DNA of 64,000 bases from Bacteroidales bacterium (GCA_021738535.1 JAIPBU010000009.1:25261-89260); one strand, 5' to 3'. Numbered from the stretch's first letter, positions 8,915 to 18,105 are shown. Program-made: numbers and translations. Notes: a model not told the origin generated them from the sequence alone.

Positions 8915-10519
8915 TTATTTTTTTTCACGTTCTTTTTTTCTTCTCCTTGCAGCCGTCTGTATACACTCGCGTTGAGATATTATTACGGATACCCCTTTGT
9001 AAACAAGTTCCTCTTTTATCACTTCTGTATTCTCATCATGGTTCTTACGAAGCGGAATGATAACACGGATATGTTCTTTTTCAACTCCCAGTCCCTCGCA
9101 TATGGACTCTAACCTGTTTGTAGCATGTGATTTCTGACCGCCTGTCATACCAGTTGTTGAATTATCGGAAATTATTATTGTAACGGGTGATTTCTTTATC
9201 ACTGCATCGAGCAAACCCGTCATACCGGAATGGGTAAAGGTAGAATCTCCTATCACTGCCACAGACGGGAATAACCCACCATCTGCAGCTCCCACTGCCA
9301 TTGTAACAGATGCTCCCATATCAACACAGGAATTAATGGCATTGAAAGGCGGTAAAGCCCCGAGGGTATAGCAACCGATATCTGAGAACACTTTACCCGG
9401 GCCATGCTCTTCAAGGGCAGTGTTCAATGCATTATACATATCAGCATGGCCACAACCTTTGCACAAAGATGGGGGTCTTTTTCTCACAATACCAGGCACT
9501 TCTTCCCCATACAAGGAGTTCATGCCCAGGGCTTTTGCCACAATATTTGGATTCAGCTCGCCATCTCTTGGCACAGATCCGTCAAGCCTGCCCCTGATTT
9601 TGTAAGATGATGAGGGATAGCCTCTCATCAATTCTTCAACAAGCGGATAACCCTCTTCGAGTACAATAATTTCATCACACTCTTCCTTCAGTCGTCCAAG
9701 GAGGTCTTCCCTGACAGGGTAAGATCCTATTTTTATTACCGGGTGCTTACACTTTTCTCTCCTGCAGTTTTCTGCCAGGTAGTTATAGGCAAGTCCGCAG
9801 GCTACTATACCAAATGATTTATCTTCTCCATCAATATAGAAGTTGTTCTTCTGAAATTTATCATCATTAGCAATTGCTTCATAATTGGCAAGTAAGCCTT
9901 TATATTTCTTTCTTGCTATTGCGGGTAGCAGCACAAATTGCCTGAGCTCAGACGGAAGAGAAAAATCATTCTGCTTAACTTCATCATTCTGTTCAACCGC
10001 ACTTCTTGAATGGGCAAGTCGTGTTGTTATCCTGAACAGGACCGGCACTTTATACTTTTCAGAGGTTTCAAAGGCCTCGAATATCATATTATAGGCCTCC
10101 TGCTGACTGGAAGGTTCGAAAGTGGGAACAAAGGCAAATTTGCCATAGAACCTTGAATCCTGTTCATTCTGAGATGAGTGCATTGAAGGATCATCAGCTG
10201 CCACAACTATTAATCCCCCGTTAACCCCTGTCATTGCAGAATTAATAAAACCATCAGCTGCCACATTCAGGCCTACATGCTTCATAGCTACCATTGACCG
10301 CTTACCGGTGTAGGACATCCCGAGGGCTGCTTCCATTGCAGTCTTTTCATTGGCAGACCATTCACGAATAATATTCTTATCCGAAGCTACACGTGAAGCC
10401 TGTATATATTCCATTATCTCGGTGGACGGAGTGCCGGGATAAGCATACATACCGCTTAATCCTGCATCCATGGCTGCCTGAGCAACAGCCTCATCTCCCA
10501 GTAACATTAGTTTAGACAT
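8915..10519 (-). CDS. iorA: Indolepyruvate:ferredoxin oxidoreductase, alpha subunit, no ferredoxin domain
   Basis: A 534-residue thiamine-diphosphate enzyme subunit. The N-terminal pyrimidine-binding part has AYPGTPSTEI near residue 26. A transketolase-C-like middle follows. The C-terminal pyrophosphate-binding part has PSLCKGCGHADMYNAL and GDSTFTHSGMTGLLDAV. Archaeal-type IorA continues into a domain binding two [4Fe-4S] clusters; here the protein ends in a basic tail (TAARRRKKEREKK) with no CxxCxxC clusters. Electrons must therefore leave through some other iron-sulfur centre or partner. Upstream is a 209-nt spacer. Confidence 0.92.
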   Translation of the reverse strand: MSKLMLLGDEAVAQAAMDAGLSGMYAYPGTPSTEIMEYIQASRVASDKNIIREWSANEKTAMEAALGMSYTGKRSMVAMKHVGLNVAADGFINSAMTGVNGGLIVVAADDPSMHSSQNEQDSRFYGKFAFVPTFEPSSQQEAYNMIFEAFETSEKYKVPVLFRITTRLAHSRSAVEQNDEVKQNDFSLPSELRQFVLLPAIARKKYKGLLANYEAIANDDKFQKNNFYIDGEDKSFGIVACGLAYNYLAENCRREKCKHPVIKIGSYPVREDLLGRLKEECDEIIVLEEGYPLVEELMRGYPSSSYKIRGRLDGSVPRDGELNPNIVAKALGMNSLYGEEVPGIVRKRPPSLCKGCGHADMYNALNTALEEHGPGKVFSDIGCYTLGALPPFNAINSCVDMGASVTMAVGAADGGLFPSVAVIGDSTFTHSGMTGLLDAVIKKSPVTIIISDNSTTGMTGGQKSHATNRLESICEGLGVEKEHIRVIIPLRKNHDENTEVIKEELVYKGVSVIISQRECIQTAARRRKKEREKK

Positions 10520-10597
10520 TTCTATATTTATTTTTTTTGTTTTACTGAATAACTATTAATCATTTTAAATCTTTGAAGCGCTGGCGCAAATCTCTCT

Positions 10598-10625
10598 TGC
10601 CCGCGCAGAGCAAAGAGCGCAGGCA
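10598..10625. repeat. GC-rich inverted repeat
   Basis: TGCC-C-GCGC (10598-10606) pairs with GCGC-A-GGCA (10617-10625), one mismatch and a 10-nt loop. It lies in an otherwise AT-rich spacer between yjbQ and iorA, and its base composition is unlike its surroundings. There is no T-tract, so it is a poor terminator; it may be a small degenerate repeat. Confidence 0.4.
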
Positions 10626-10728
10626 GAAGTAAGATAATAAAACTTAAGCGATTTACTTAGACGCATACTATAAATTGTGGCGTAAATATCTTAAATTAAA
10701 TAGAATTATCATATAATTATTATCAACA

Positions 10729-11139
10729 TTATGATAACACACTTACTGTTATCTTTCTTGACTGCGGATGATCCCGGAACTCACACAGATAAATACCCTG
10801 CCAGGTACCGGTTTTTAATCTGCCGTTTGTTACGGGTATTGTAACAGACTGGCCAAACAGTGACGATTTAAGATGTGCAGGCATATCGTCAGGGCCTTCA
10901 AGAGTATGTTTAAACAATGAAGGATCATCCGGGATCATTCTACTGACAAATGATTCAAAATCCATTCTGACCGTGGGATCAGCATTTTCATTTAAAGCAA
11001 GCGCTGCTGATGTATGCTGAAGGAAGATATTTACCAGGCCACTCTGGGGGAGATCCTTAATCTCACCCCTGATAATATGGTCTATAAGGTGAAACCCCCT
11101 GCCCAGGACCGGCAGCTTTATTTCATATTGTTTAATCAT
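10729..11139 (-). CDS. yjbQ: YjbQ/UPF0047 family protein
   Basis: A 136-residue beta-sandwich protein of the YjbQ family, sometimes annotated as secondary thiamine-phosphate synthase. It carries the family's His motif FLQHTSAALALNENADP near residue 45 and the C-terminal GTWQGIYLCEFRDHP. Its physiological role is not firmly known. The ATG overlaps the stop codon of the upstream phosphatase-like gene by one base (TAATG), implying translational coupling. Confidence 0.88.
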   Translation of the reverse strand: MIKQYEIKLPVLGRGFHLIDHIIRGEIKDLPQSGLVNIFLQHTSAALALNENADPTVRMDFESFVSRMIPDDPSLFKHTLEGPDDMPAHLKSSLFGQSVTIPVTNGRLKTGTWQGIYLCEFRDHPQSRKITVSVLS

Positions 11140-11606
11140 TACTTCGGTGGTCTTACAGGGTCAGAAAAATCGCCGGGTATGAGATTCCTCACATTCTCAT
11201 TGACAAAATCAAAACAGAAGTCCTCAAGTGAATCCCTTATAGCAGCCAGCTTCTGAAGTATAGCTTCTTCATTATCCTCAAGTGATCGACAATCCTGTGA
11301 AGTTTTTTCAATTACGGTAGGGTTACCGGTTATTTCCTTGATGACCTCCCTGCCCTTCCCTTCTGCCATATTAATAATATAATCAAATGTTTTTTCCGGC
11401 AAATCATCAATAATATTTGGTTCACTCCCGGTAATATCAATCATGGCATCCATCATTACTTTAACTGCATACTTGTTCACCTCGGAAGGACTGTATCCAG
11501 CGCTGTAAATCAAGGCTTCATCTCCGGAATAATATTTGAGCCAGCCCTCCATCATCAGGCTGCGGCAATCATTTCCTGTACCTATTACAAGTATTCTCTT
11601 CTTCAT
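11139..11606 (-). CDS. Low-molecular-weight phosphatase/ArsC-fold protein lacking the nucleophile
   Basis: A 155-residue protein whose N-terminus, KKRILVIGTGNDCRSLMMEG, aligns with the LMW tyrosine phosphatase/arsenate reductase P-loop (CTGNSCR). The catalytic cysteine position is Gly9; Asn12, Cys14, Arg15 and Ser16 remain. The later ArsC redox cysteines are not recognisable, because NMAEGKG occupies that stretch. The middle (YSAGYSPSEVNKYAVKVM) follows the family pattern. It may be an inactive phospho-ligand sensor, or Cys14 may have taken over. It is coupled to yjbQ by a one-base overlap. Confidence 0.8.
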   Translation of the reverse strand: MKKRILVIGTGNDCRSLMMEGWLKYYSGDEALIYSAGYSPSEVNKYAVKVMMDAMIDITGSEPNIIDDLPEKTFDYIINMAEGKGREVIKEITGNPTVIEKTSQDCRSLEDNEEAILQKLAAIRDSLEDFCFDFVNENVRNLIPGDFSDPVRPPK

Positions 11607-11766
11607 AACCTTTCATTCTTAGCATAAAGATATTAATTATTGTTTAAATGCTGAATGCCAATAAGGAAAACAAAAGCTGATCATTAAACATTAGCAAACA
11701 ACTTATTGTTAAACTGATGGGAGTATGCTATTTAACATTTGAACCTGCATAAACCAAGTAATTTCT

Positions 11767-11774
11767 TAATTTTG
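11767..11774 (+). promoter_or_regulatory. Candidate -7 box for the PepSY gene
   Basis: TAATTTTG fits TAnnTTTG and lies 61 nt before the PepSY start. A TTTG occurs upstream at 11738-11741 but with a 25-nt spacer, longer than usual. Confidence 0.3.
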
Positions 11775-11835
11775 CATTTTTATTTTGCGGATGACAACAG
11801 CATAAAATCATCAGTTAATTAATGGGATTTATTTC

Positions 11836-12408
11836 ATGAACAAGAAAGAACAGGCATTACTTATAAGATTGGCAAGAAGAGTACACAGAGCGTTGGCGGC
11901 AGGTCTGTTTATATTATTTTTATTTATCTCGGTAACCGGCATATTGCTTGGCTGGAAGAAGAACAGCAACGACATCATTATGCCGGGCTCATATGAAGGA
12001 AGCACCACAAATACAGCTATGTGGATGTCGCTTGACACTCTTAAATCAATAGCCTTTGCAACTCTTCATGATTCTGTATCACCTGCTCTGTCAACTAATC
12101 TTGACAGGATTGATGCCAGGCCATCCAAAGGTATGGTCAAGTTTGTTTTTGAAAACCATTATCATGAGATCCAGCTGGATGCTGCTAACGGGGAGGTCCT
12201 GGTAGTAGCGAAACGAAGATCCGATATAATAGAAAATATTCATGACGGTTCTGTCCTGGATCATGCGTTCAATACCGGCAACGGCATTTTCAAACTTTTT
12301 TACACATCAATCCTGGGCATTGCACTGTTTATTTTCACCCTTACCGGATTCTGGCTGTGGTATGGGCCTAAACTGATAGGCAAGCAACGTAATCGCAAAA
12401 AAGGTTAA
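11836..12408 (+). CDS. PepSY-associated membrane protein
   Basis: A 190-residue inner-membrane protein with an N-terminal basic segment, transmembrane helix 1 (about residues 19-37, LAAGLFILFLFISVTGILLG), a PepSY-like periplasmic domain, and C-terminal helix 2 (LGIALFIFTLTGFWLWYGPK). The first helix pattern RRVHRALAAGLFI with a His matches PepSY_TM proteins, often linked to iron or siderophore reduction. It precedes a CarboxypepD_reg-like protein and a TonB-dependent receptor on the same strand, which supports a metal-uptake setting. Confidence 0.8.
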   Translation: MNKKEQALLIRLARRVHRALAAGLFILFLFISVTGILLGWKKNSNDIIMPGSYEGSTTNTAMWMSLDTLKSIAFATLHDSVSPALSTNLDRIDARPSKGMVKFVFENHYHEIQLDAANGEVLVVAKRRSDIIENIHDGSVLDHAFNTGNGIFKLFYTSILGIALFIFTLTGFWLWYGPKLIGKQRNRKKG

Positions 12409-12450
12409 AAATATCATAAAGTAGTACAGATACTTCGAAAAGAGGATCAA

Positions 12451-12481
12451 TTTGTATTTCTTTACATAATAAATATATTGT
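12451..12481 (+). promoter_or_regulatory. Candidate promoter, TTTG-N19-TATATTGT
   Basis: TTTG at 12451-12454 is separated by 19 nt from TATATTGT at 12474-12481, close to the phylum consensus TTTG-N19-TAnnTTTG. Transcription would begin almost on the GTG at 12486, so the message would be nearly leaderless if both calls are right. Confidence 0.4.
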
Positions 12482-12485
12482 ATTC

Positions 12486-13154
12486 GTGAGCCGGAAATAC
12501 GCAATAATAATATTACTGATAACTATTGCACTGCCAGCAACAGCACAGGATGTGTCTCCCCTCAGGTATGTACAGGTTGACGGACTCGTTTTCGACAATG
12601 AGAGCACACCTGTAAAATATGTTAATATTATTTCTAAAGGATTAAGAACAGGCACCGAGACAGATGAAAGGGGAATATTCTCCATTATTTCATATCCCGG
12701 TGACACCCTGATATTCTCTTCAATAGGGTATCAGCCTGCTTTTGCAGCAATACCTGCCGGGGTTCAAAAACCCAGGTATACGATAGACGTTACACTGATA
12801 ATTGACACAATAAATATCGGGTCTGTTCTCGTTCTGCCATGGAAAACCTATGATGAATTCAAAAGAGCCGTTGTTGAGTATGTCCCTCCCATGGAAAAGG
12901 AGATGAAGGTTATGCAGCAGAATCTTGCCCTGATCGAGAGACAAATACTTAGAGAGATGGATATTGCGCCTGCTGCAGGTTACAGGTATGCAATGCAACA
13001 GGAAGCCGAAAGGGTCATGACAAGGAATCAGACACCGGTTAATAACCTTTTCAATCCATTTGCCTGGGCAAAATTCATTAAAGGGCTTAAAAACGGCCTT
13101 CTTAAGAATGAGGATTCAAAAAAAGACAGTGACAAGTCGAAAGACAATAATTAG
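12486..13154 (+). CDS. Secreted CarboxypepD_reg-like domain protein
   Basis: A 222-residue protein initiated at GTG with signal peptide MSRKYAIIILLITIALPATAQ. Residues about 28-115 form the small beta-sandwich seen before TonB receptors (VDGLVFDNESTPVKYVNI, then GTETDERGIFSII and YPGDTLIFSSIGYQ). A helical Met/Gln/Glu-rich region and a very basic/acidic C-terminus (KNEDSKKDSDKSKDNN) follow. There is no barrel, so it is a stand-alone periplasmic or surface accessory. It lies 31 nt before the TonB receptor gene. Confidence 0.8.
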   Translation: MSRKYAIIILLITIALPATAQDVSPLRYVQVDGLVFDNESTPVKYVNIISKGLRTGTETDERGIFSIISYPGDTLIFSSIGYQPAFAAIPAGVQKPRYTIDVTLIIDTINIGSVLVLPWKTYDEFKRAVVEYVPPMEKEMKVMQQNLALIERQILREMDIAPAAGYRYAMQQEAERVMTRNQTPVNNLFNPFAWAKFIKGLKNGLLKNEDSKKDSDKSKDNN

Positions 13155-13185
13155 TGTACTGAGCAAAACAGCACATAAAGCGTCA

Positions 13186-15606
13186 ATGACCCGGATATTA
13201 ATCATTCTGTTTTTTATTGCGGCTTCCTTACCATTGTCCGGGCAGGAAAAAAATACCTTTATCCGGGGAAGGGTAAGCGATACCTCAGGCAATCCACTGG
13301 AGCTTGTTAACATTGGGATTAAAGGGCTCAACGCAGGAACTTTCACGAGGGACACGGGCTTATATGAGCTAGAAGTTCCTGCAAGCGGTAAGGAATACAC
13401 GCTTGTATTTTCGAGAATTGGTTTTTTAAGCAGGGAGCAAATCTTTACAGCTGATCCGGACAGCCTTACTATTAATATTATTATGGAGCCGGACATCACC
13501 AGGCTTGGGGATGTAATTGTCACGAGGTACAAACAAAAAGAGGCTCCCACCTTAAGGGTGATACCTGTAAAGGATATTAACCTGTTACCTTCGGTATCAG
13601 GTAGTGTTGAGCAGCTACTTGTTTCCATGCCGGGAGTTAATTCAAGAAATGAACTATCAAACCAGTATAATGTTAGAGGAGGCAACTATGATGAAAACCT
13701 GGTTTATGTCAATGACATCCAGGTTTATCACCCTGTTCTTATCAAATCAGGCCAGCAGGAAGGACTCAGTTTTATAAACCCCGACCTCGTTGGAAATATC
13801 CGGTTTTCAGCAGGTGGATTTAATGCCTCATTCGGTGACAGGATGTCTTCTGTACTGGATCTCAGGTACCGGGAGCCTTCAGAAACAGGTGGCTCTTTAA
13901 AAACAGGATTGTTATTAAACAGCGCTCACGTAGAAACAGTATCCGGTAACGGGACACTTAAATTTATAAGCGGCGCCAGGTATAAATCCACGCGACTACT
14001 TCTTCAGACACTGGATACAAAAGGTAATTACAGTCCTGACTTTTTTGACATACAATCACTGCTTTCCTATGATATTTCAGAGCAACTTAAAGTAAGCATC
14101 CTGGGCAATTATAACTCAAATAATTTTTCTTTCACTCCTGAATCACGCAGAAGTTCATTTGGTAATCTCAGTGAAGCATACCAGTTATATGTACTTTATG
14201 CAGGATCCGAAACAGACAGCTATAATTCATATAACCTGGCTTTTTCTCTTGACTATGAATCAGATTATGGCATGAATCACAAATTTATTGCTCACCATTA
14301 TAAGGCGTCGGAAAGCGAAACATATGATATAAGAGCATATTACTCCCTTAACCTGCTTGACCAGAACCTGGGTTCTGAAAACCTTGGAGACAGTCTTATG
14401 AATGTAGGCACGGGCAGCTGGCTCAATCATGCCAGGAACGTGCTTAAGATGAATAATTATACAATTAATTATAAAGGCAGATGGGAACACAGCAACAATA
14501 TACTGGGCTGGGGACTGAAGTATAATATTGAAACTGCCGGTGACAGGATAAGAGAATGGGAAAAGATTGATTCTGCAGGATACAGTGTACCATACTCACC
14601 CGGAGAACTCACTCTCAGCAGCAGCACTTTTAATGATACAGCTATCACTACCAATAAGCTGGAGGCCTATATTATTGATAACTTTACCTTAAACGCAGGC
14701 GGGCACAGCCTGATATTTACCGGTGGTGCAAGGATAACACACTGGTCATTCTCCAACGAATTGCTCTTCAGTCCGAGGTTATCGCTGGCCTGGCATACTG
14801 CATCAGGAAACTCCAGGTATTTCCTCTCCGGTGGAATATACTATCAGCCACCATATTACCGGGAAATGCGTTATCCTTCCGGAGATATAAACCCGGGTAT
14901 AAAATCCCAGAGATCCGAGCATATTGTACTGGGCACCGAACAGGATCTGGTGATAGGAAATACCCCTTTCAGGTTCACAGGCGAGGTTTATTATAAAAAC
15001 CTGGAAAATGTAATCCCCTATAAATATGATAATGTTAGAATTATATATGCAGCAGAGAATATTGCCGTAGGTTTCGTAAGGGGAGTGGATCTCAGGCTAA
15101 ATGGTGAATTTGTCCCTGATGCCGAATCATGGATATCCTTATCTCTTATGGATGCCAGGCATGATATAGTGGGAGACGATCACGGATATTACCCGGCTCC
15201 TTCAGACACCAGGTTTTCTGCTAATATTTTTTTTCAGGATTATTTCCCTTCCTACCCCAGTTACAGGGCACACATAAATATACATTTCAGTACGGGGATA
15301 CCTGTTAGTTCGCCCTTTACCGACAATTATGACAGCTACAGGAGGATGCCTTCCTACAGGAGGGTGGATATAGGGTTTACCAAGATATTTAAGAGTAAAT
15401 ACTACCTCGGCAATTCGGGTTTTCTTTCATTTTTTGATGAGATTATTGCAGGCGTTGAAATATTCAACCTGCTTGATATAAGAAATACAATTTCATATAA
15501 CTGGCTTACTACGGTGAATAACCTCAGTAATGAATCCAGGCAATATGCGGTCCCTAACTACCTTACGGGAAGATCCGCGAATTTTAAACTTATGCTTTCC
15601 TTTTAG
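13186..15606 (+). CDS. TonB-dependent receptor with CarboxypepD_reg domain
   Basis: An 806-residue outer-membrane receptor. The frame is open further upstream, but ATG 13186 gives a clean signal peptide (MTRILIILFFIAASLPLSGQ) and avoids overlapping the previous gene. Next come a regulatory beta-sandwich (about 25-110), the TonB plug (SVSGSVEQLLVSMPGVNSRN, then YNVRGGNYDENLVYVNDI) and a long barrel ending in ANFKLMLSF. No SusD-like gene follows, so it is more likely a metal or cofactor receptor than a polysaccharide system. It ends convergently with the AEC gene, overlapping by 4 nt. Confidence 0.9.
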   Translation: MTRILIILFFIAASLPLSGQEKNTFIRGRVSDTSGNPLELVNIGIKGLNAGTFTRDTGLYELEVPASGKEYTLVFSRIGFLSREQIFTADPDSLTINIIMEPDITRLGDVIVTRYKQKEAPTLRVIPVKDINLLPSVSGSVEQLLVSMPGVNSRNELSNQYNVRGGNYDENLVYVNDIQVYHPVLIKSGQQEGLSFINPDLVGNIRFSAGGFNASFGDRMSSVLDLRYREPSETGGSLKTGLLLNSAHVETVSGNGTLKFISGARYKSTRLLLQTLDTKGNYSPDFFDIQSLLSYDISEQLKVSILGNYNSNNFSFTPESRRSSFGNLSEAYQLYVLYAGSETDSYNSYNLAFSLDYESDYGMNHKFIAHHYKASESETYDIRAYYSLNLLDQNLGSENLGDSLMNVGTGSWLNHARNVLKMNNYTINYKGRWEHSNNILGWGLKYNIETAGDRIREWEKIDSAGYSVPYSPGELTLSSSTFNDTAITTNKLEAYIIDNFTLNAGGHSLIFTGGARITHWSFSNELLFSPRLSLAWHTASGNSRYFLSGGIYYQPPYYREMRYPSGDINPGIKSQRSEHIVLGTEQDLVIGNTPFRFTGEVYYKNLENVIPYKYDNVRIIYAAENIAVGFVRGVDLRLNGEFVPDAESWISLSLMDARHDIVGDDHGYYPAPSDTRFSANIFFQDYFPSYPSYRAHINIHFSTGIPVSSPFTDNYDSYRRMPSYRRVDIGFTKIFKSKYYLGNSGFLSFFDEIIAGVEIFNLLDIRNTISYNWLTTVNNLSNESRQYAVPNYLTGRSANFKLMLSF

Positions 15607-16556
15607 AGTAATATCGTTATAAGCCAGTATATAAACGGAAGAGTAAAAATGCTTAATACGGTTGATACAAAGACATTTGCGGTAGCAAGGTTTTCATCTA
15701 CCCTGTACATTTTTGCAATTATAACAACATTAGCCATACAGGGCATAGCCGATTCAAGAATTACAACTGAAATTATCATGGGATCAATACCGGATAGCAT
15801 ATTCTTATTAAGAAAAGAAAAAATAAGTATGAAAATAGCGGGAAAAAGGAGGTTTTTATTGAAGGAAGTAACATATACAAGAATATTTGACAGAACACCC
15901 TTTATCTTCATTAACCCAAGCAGGGCTCCAATATACAACATTGACAGATAAAGTGTAGTACCACCCAGCTTATTAAATGGCCCGGCTATTACTTCAGGTA
16001 TTTTTATACCAAAAATAAAAAGCAGGAACCCTGCTATTATTGCCACTGAATTAGGATTTATCATATTCCTGAGGCTGGATACAAAGCCCATGCCGCCTTT
16101 TCTTGCTATTAGGTAAATCCCAACTGTCCAAAGAAGTATTATTGAAACAAAAGTGTATATACTGGCATAAAACAGGCCCAGTTCACCAAAAAGAGCATTA
16201 ACCACAGGGAACCCAAAATACAGAACGTTACCGAAAGCATTATGCGGTACAAATACCGATCGCTGCTCATGCTTCATCCTGAAAAAGCCAGATGCAAGAT
16301 AAGACAATAACAACATTATCAATATCATCACCAGGGATATAAGGATAACCCAAAGGCTGTTACGAAGAATTTCAGGTGTCAGGTCCAGCTTGTTGAAATT
16401 TGTAAACAACAATAACGGAAGGGTAATATTGAATATAACTTTAACGAGTGAATCCCGGGTGTTCTCCCTGATAACACCAATTTTTGAAGTAAAAACCCCA
16501 ATAAGTACAAGAACTGCAAGGAATGAAATCTGGTCCAGAATTATCGATTGTTGCAT
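15603..16556 (-). CDS. AEC-family transporter (auxin efflux carrier type)
   Basis: A 317-residue polytopic membrane protein with about ten hydrophobic segments, beginning ILDQISFLAVLVLIGVFTSK. Family features include NITLPLLLFTNFN near residue 45 and the second-half segment with ESAMPCMANVVIIAKMY (about 262-280), corresponding to the conserved E-x-A-xP element. AEC proteins export or exchange small organic acids such as malate, but the substrate cannot be read here. It is divergent from the TonB-like gene. Confidence 0.87.
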   Translation of the reverse strand: MQQSIILDQISFLAVLVLIGVFTSKIGVIRENTRDSLVKVIFNITLPLLLFTNFNKLDLTPEILRNSLWVILISLVMILIMLLLSYLASGFFRMKHEQRSVFVPHNAFGNVLYFGFPVVNALFGELGLFYASIYTFVSIILLWTVGIYLIARKGGMGFVSSLRNMINPNSVAIIAGFLLFIFGIKIPEVIAGPFNKLGGTTLYLSMLYIGALLGLMKIKGVLSNILVYVTSFNKNLLFPAIFILIFSFLNKNMLSGIDPMIISVVILESAMPCMANVVIIAKMYRVDENLATANVFVSTVLSIFTLPFIYWLITILL

Positions 16557-16622
16557 TAATTAGTCAGTTTAATATATTAGAACAAGGACGTAAAAATAAT
16601 AATTTATAATTTCGTAGCCGGG

Positions 16623-17366
16623 ATGAGACAGCATGAAGGTAAAATAGCAGGAATAATCGGGACAATTATTATTCATTTAATTGCTGCCATTATTTTTATG
16701 TCTGCCAAACTCACCTCATTATACCATGAGAAACAATCCGAGTTTCTTGTTGAATTCCAGCAGGATATGGAATTTATTGAAGATGATGTAGTGGAAGAAC
16801 CCGTAACGCTGGAGGAAGTTTTTGAAGGGGACGACAGGTTTACTGATATAATACGCAATATTGCCAACCAGGAAGATATTGAAATCAATAAGGAAGATTA
16901 TATCAATAAGGTTAAGGAAGAAATGATAGCAGAGGGTAAGCTGGGTGAAGATAATTTCATTGACCGGCAAAATGATGTTCTGCAGGATATGGAGCAAGGC
17001 CAAACTGCATTTGAATCGGGTAAAAAAGACAGCCTGGAGATTACTGAAGAATTATCGGCCAATGAGCTGGCTGCAAATTATGACGGACCTACCAGGGTTT
17101 ACTATAATCTAAAGGACCGGTATCACCTTAATCTACCCATACCGATTTACAAATGCGAAAATGCCGGTTTGATAGTAATGGATATTATTGTTGACCGCTC
17201 GGGAGAGATAAAAGAATACAGATACAATGACAATGAGAGTTCAACTGCTGATGGCTGCTTGCTTGAGGCAGCCATAGATGCAGTCAAACGAAGCAGGTTT
17301 AATCCCGATCCCTCCGCTGTTAATAAACAAGCGGGCAGTATTACTTACCAGTTTGTTGCACAATGA
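16623..17366 (+). CDS. TonB-like energy transducer with acidic linker
   Basis: A 247-residue protein with one N-terminal transmembrane helix (about residues 8-27, IAGIIGTIIIHLIAAIIFM) in the TonB orientation. The C-terminal domain (about 155-247) resembles TonB, with GLIVMDIIVDRSGEIKEY and AAIDAVKRSRFNPD. The linker is strongly acidic (EFIEDDVVEEPVTLEEVFEG), not the Pro-Lys/Pro-Glu rod of classical TonB. It may energise the neighbouring receptor, but no exbB or exbD is in the window. Confidence 0.75.
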   Translation: MRQHEGKIAGIIGTIIIHLIAAIIFMSAKLTSLYHEKQSEFLVEFQQDMEFIEDDVVEEPVTLEEVFEGDDRFTDIIRNIANQEDIEINKEDYINKVKEEMIAEGKLGEDNFIDRQNDVLQDMEQGQTAFESGKKDSLEITEELSANELAANYDGPTRVYYNLKDRYHLNLPIPIYKCENAGLIVMDIIVDRSGEIKEYRYNDNESSTADGCLLEAAIDAVKRSRFNPDPSAVNKQAGSITYQFVAQ

Positions 17367-17376
17367 TTAATCATTG
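17361..17376. repeat. 16-bp palindrome between convergent genes
   Basis: CAATGATTAATCATTG is perfectly self-complementary. It contains the TonB-like stop codon and reaches the last base before the HMCES stop. It could act as a small bidirectional hairpin; there is no long T-tract. Confidence 0.4.
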
Positions 17377-18105
17377 CTAAAACAGGCTTTGCTGGCTGGG
17401 ATAGGCATAAGGGGATATTATCTTCTCTGTATTCCTGTTTATATCCCGCCTGTTTATCAGAGGGCTTATAGTATGAGCTTTAAGTTTCCCATCAGGAAAC
17501 GGATTTAAGATACTATCCAGCCTTTTCCTCTCCGTATCTTCATTAATCCAGGCCTCCACGTCATCTCCACTGACAATCACGGGCATGCGTCTTTTACTGT
17601 TATGTATACCGGACATCAGTTCATTAGCACGGGTAGTAACAATTGTAAAGGTGTTAAGAGTATTATCATCCTCCCCGGTGTGCCAGCTTGAATAAAGACC
17701 TGCCAGCATCATAATTCCAGAGTCCGGGGGGTATATGTACCAGGGAATTTTCTGTCCTCCCTTATGCTGCCATTCAAAAAATCCTCTTACCGGGATAATG
17801 CACCTTCTGTTCCTGAATGACTCTTCAAAAGAAGGTTTCGTGTCAATAGTCTCCGCCCTTGCGTTAAGGGTCAGAGAGCGTATTTCATCTGCATCGCCGG
17901 GATCTCGTACCCATCCGGGGATAAGACCCCATTTCAGAAGTCTTATATTATTCTCATGATTAAACCTCCCAAAGGCAGGCAGCTCAGGAAATGCATGTGC
18001 ATGGTAATAATAGGAAGGCCTGTAGTTTTCATGATCTATAAAAGGAACATTGAAATGTTTTTCAAACTCTTCCTTTACAATATTGACATTTACCGTAAAG
18101 CACAT
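17377..18105 (-). CDS. HMCES/YedK (SRAP) abasic-site DNA-protein crosslink protein
   Basis: A 242-residue SOS-response-associated protein. The family uses Cys2, exposed after Met removal, to crosslink abasic sites in single-stranded DNA. ATG 18105 gives M-C-F, so this start is preferred over a TTG two codons upstream that would bury the cysteine. Other active-site parts are the Asn/Arg stretch LTLNARAET, the Glu in PVRGFFEWQ and the His in GIHNSKRRMPVIV. It lies 15 nt downstream of the serine hydrolase gene, probably as one transcript. Confidence 0.92.
   Translation of the reverse strand: MCFTVNVNIVKEEFEKHFNVPFIDHENYRPSYYYHAHAFPELPAFGRFNHENNIRLLKWGLIPGWVRDPGDADEIRSLTLNARAETIDTKPSFEESFRNRRCIIPVRGFFEWQHKGGQKIPWYIYPPDSGIMMLAGLYSSWHTGEDDNTLNTFTIVTTRANELMSGIHNSKRRMPVIVSGDDVEAWINEDTERKRLDSILNPFPDGKLKAHTISPLINRRDINRNTEKIISPYAYPSQQSLF

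Noticed and set aside
13060..13185. 42-codon upstream extension of the TonB receptor
   Set aside because: It overlaps the previous gene by 95 nt and would bury the signal peptide; ATG 13186 is a better start.
13116..13685. Long minus-strand frame within the TonB receptor gene
   Set aside because: It overlaps a clear receptor with signal peptide and plug motifs; the antisense product has no recognisable domain.
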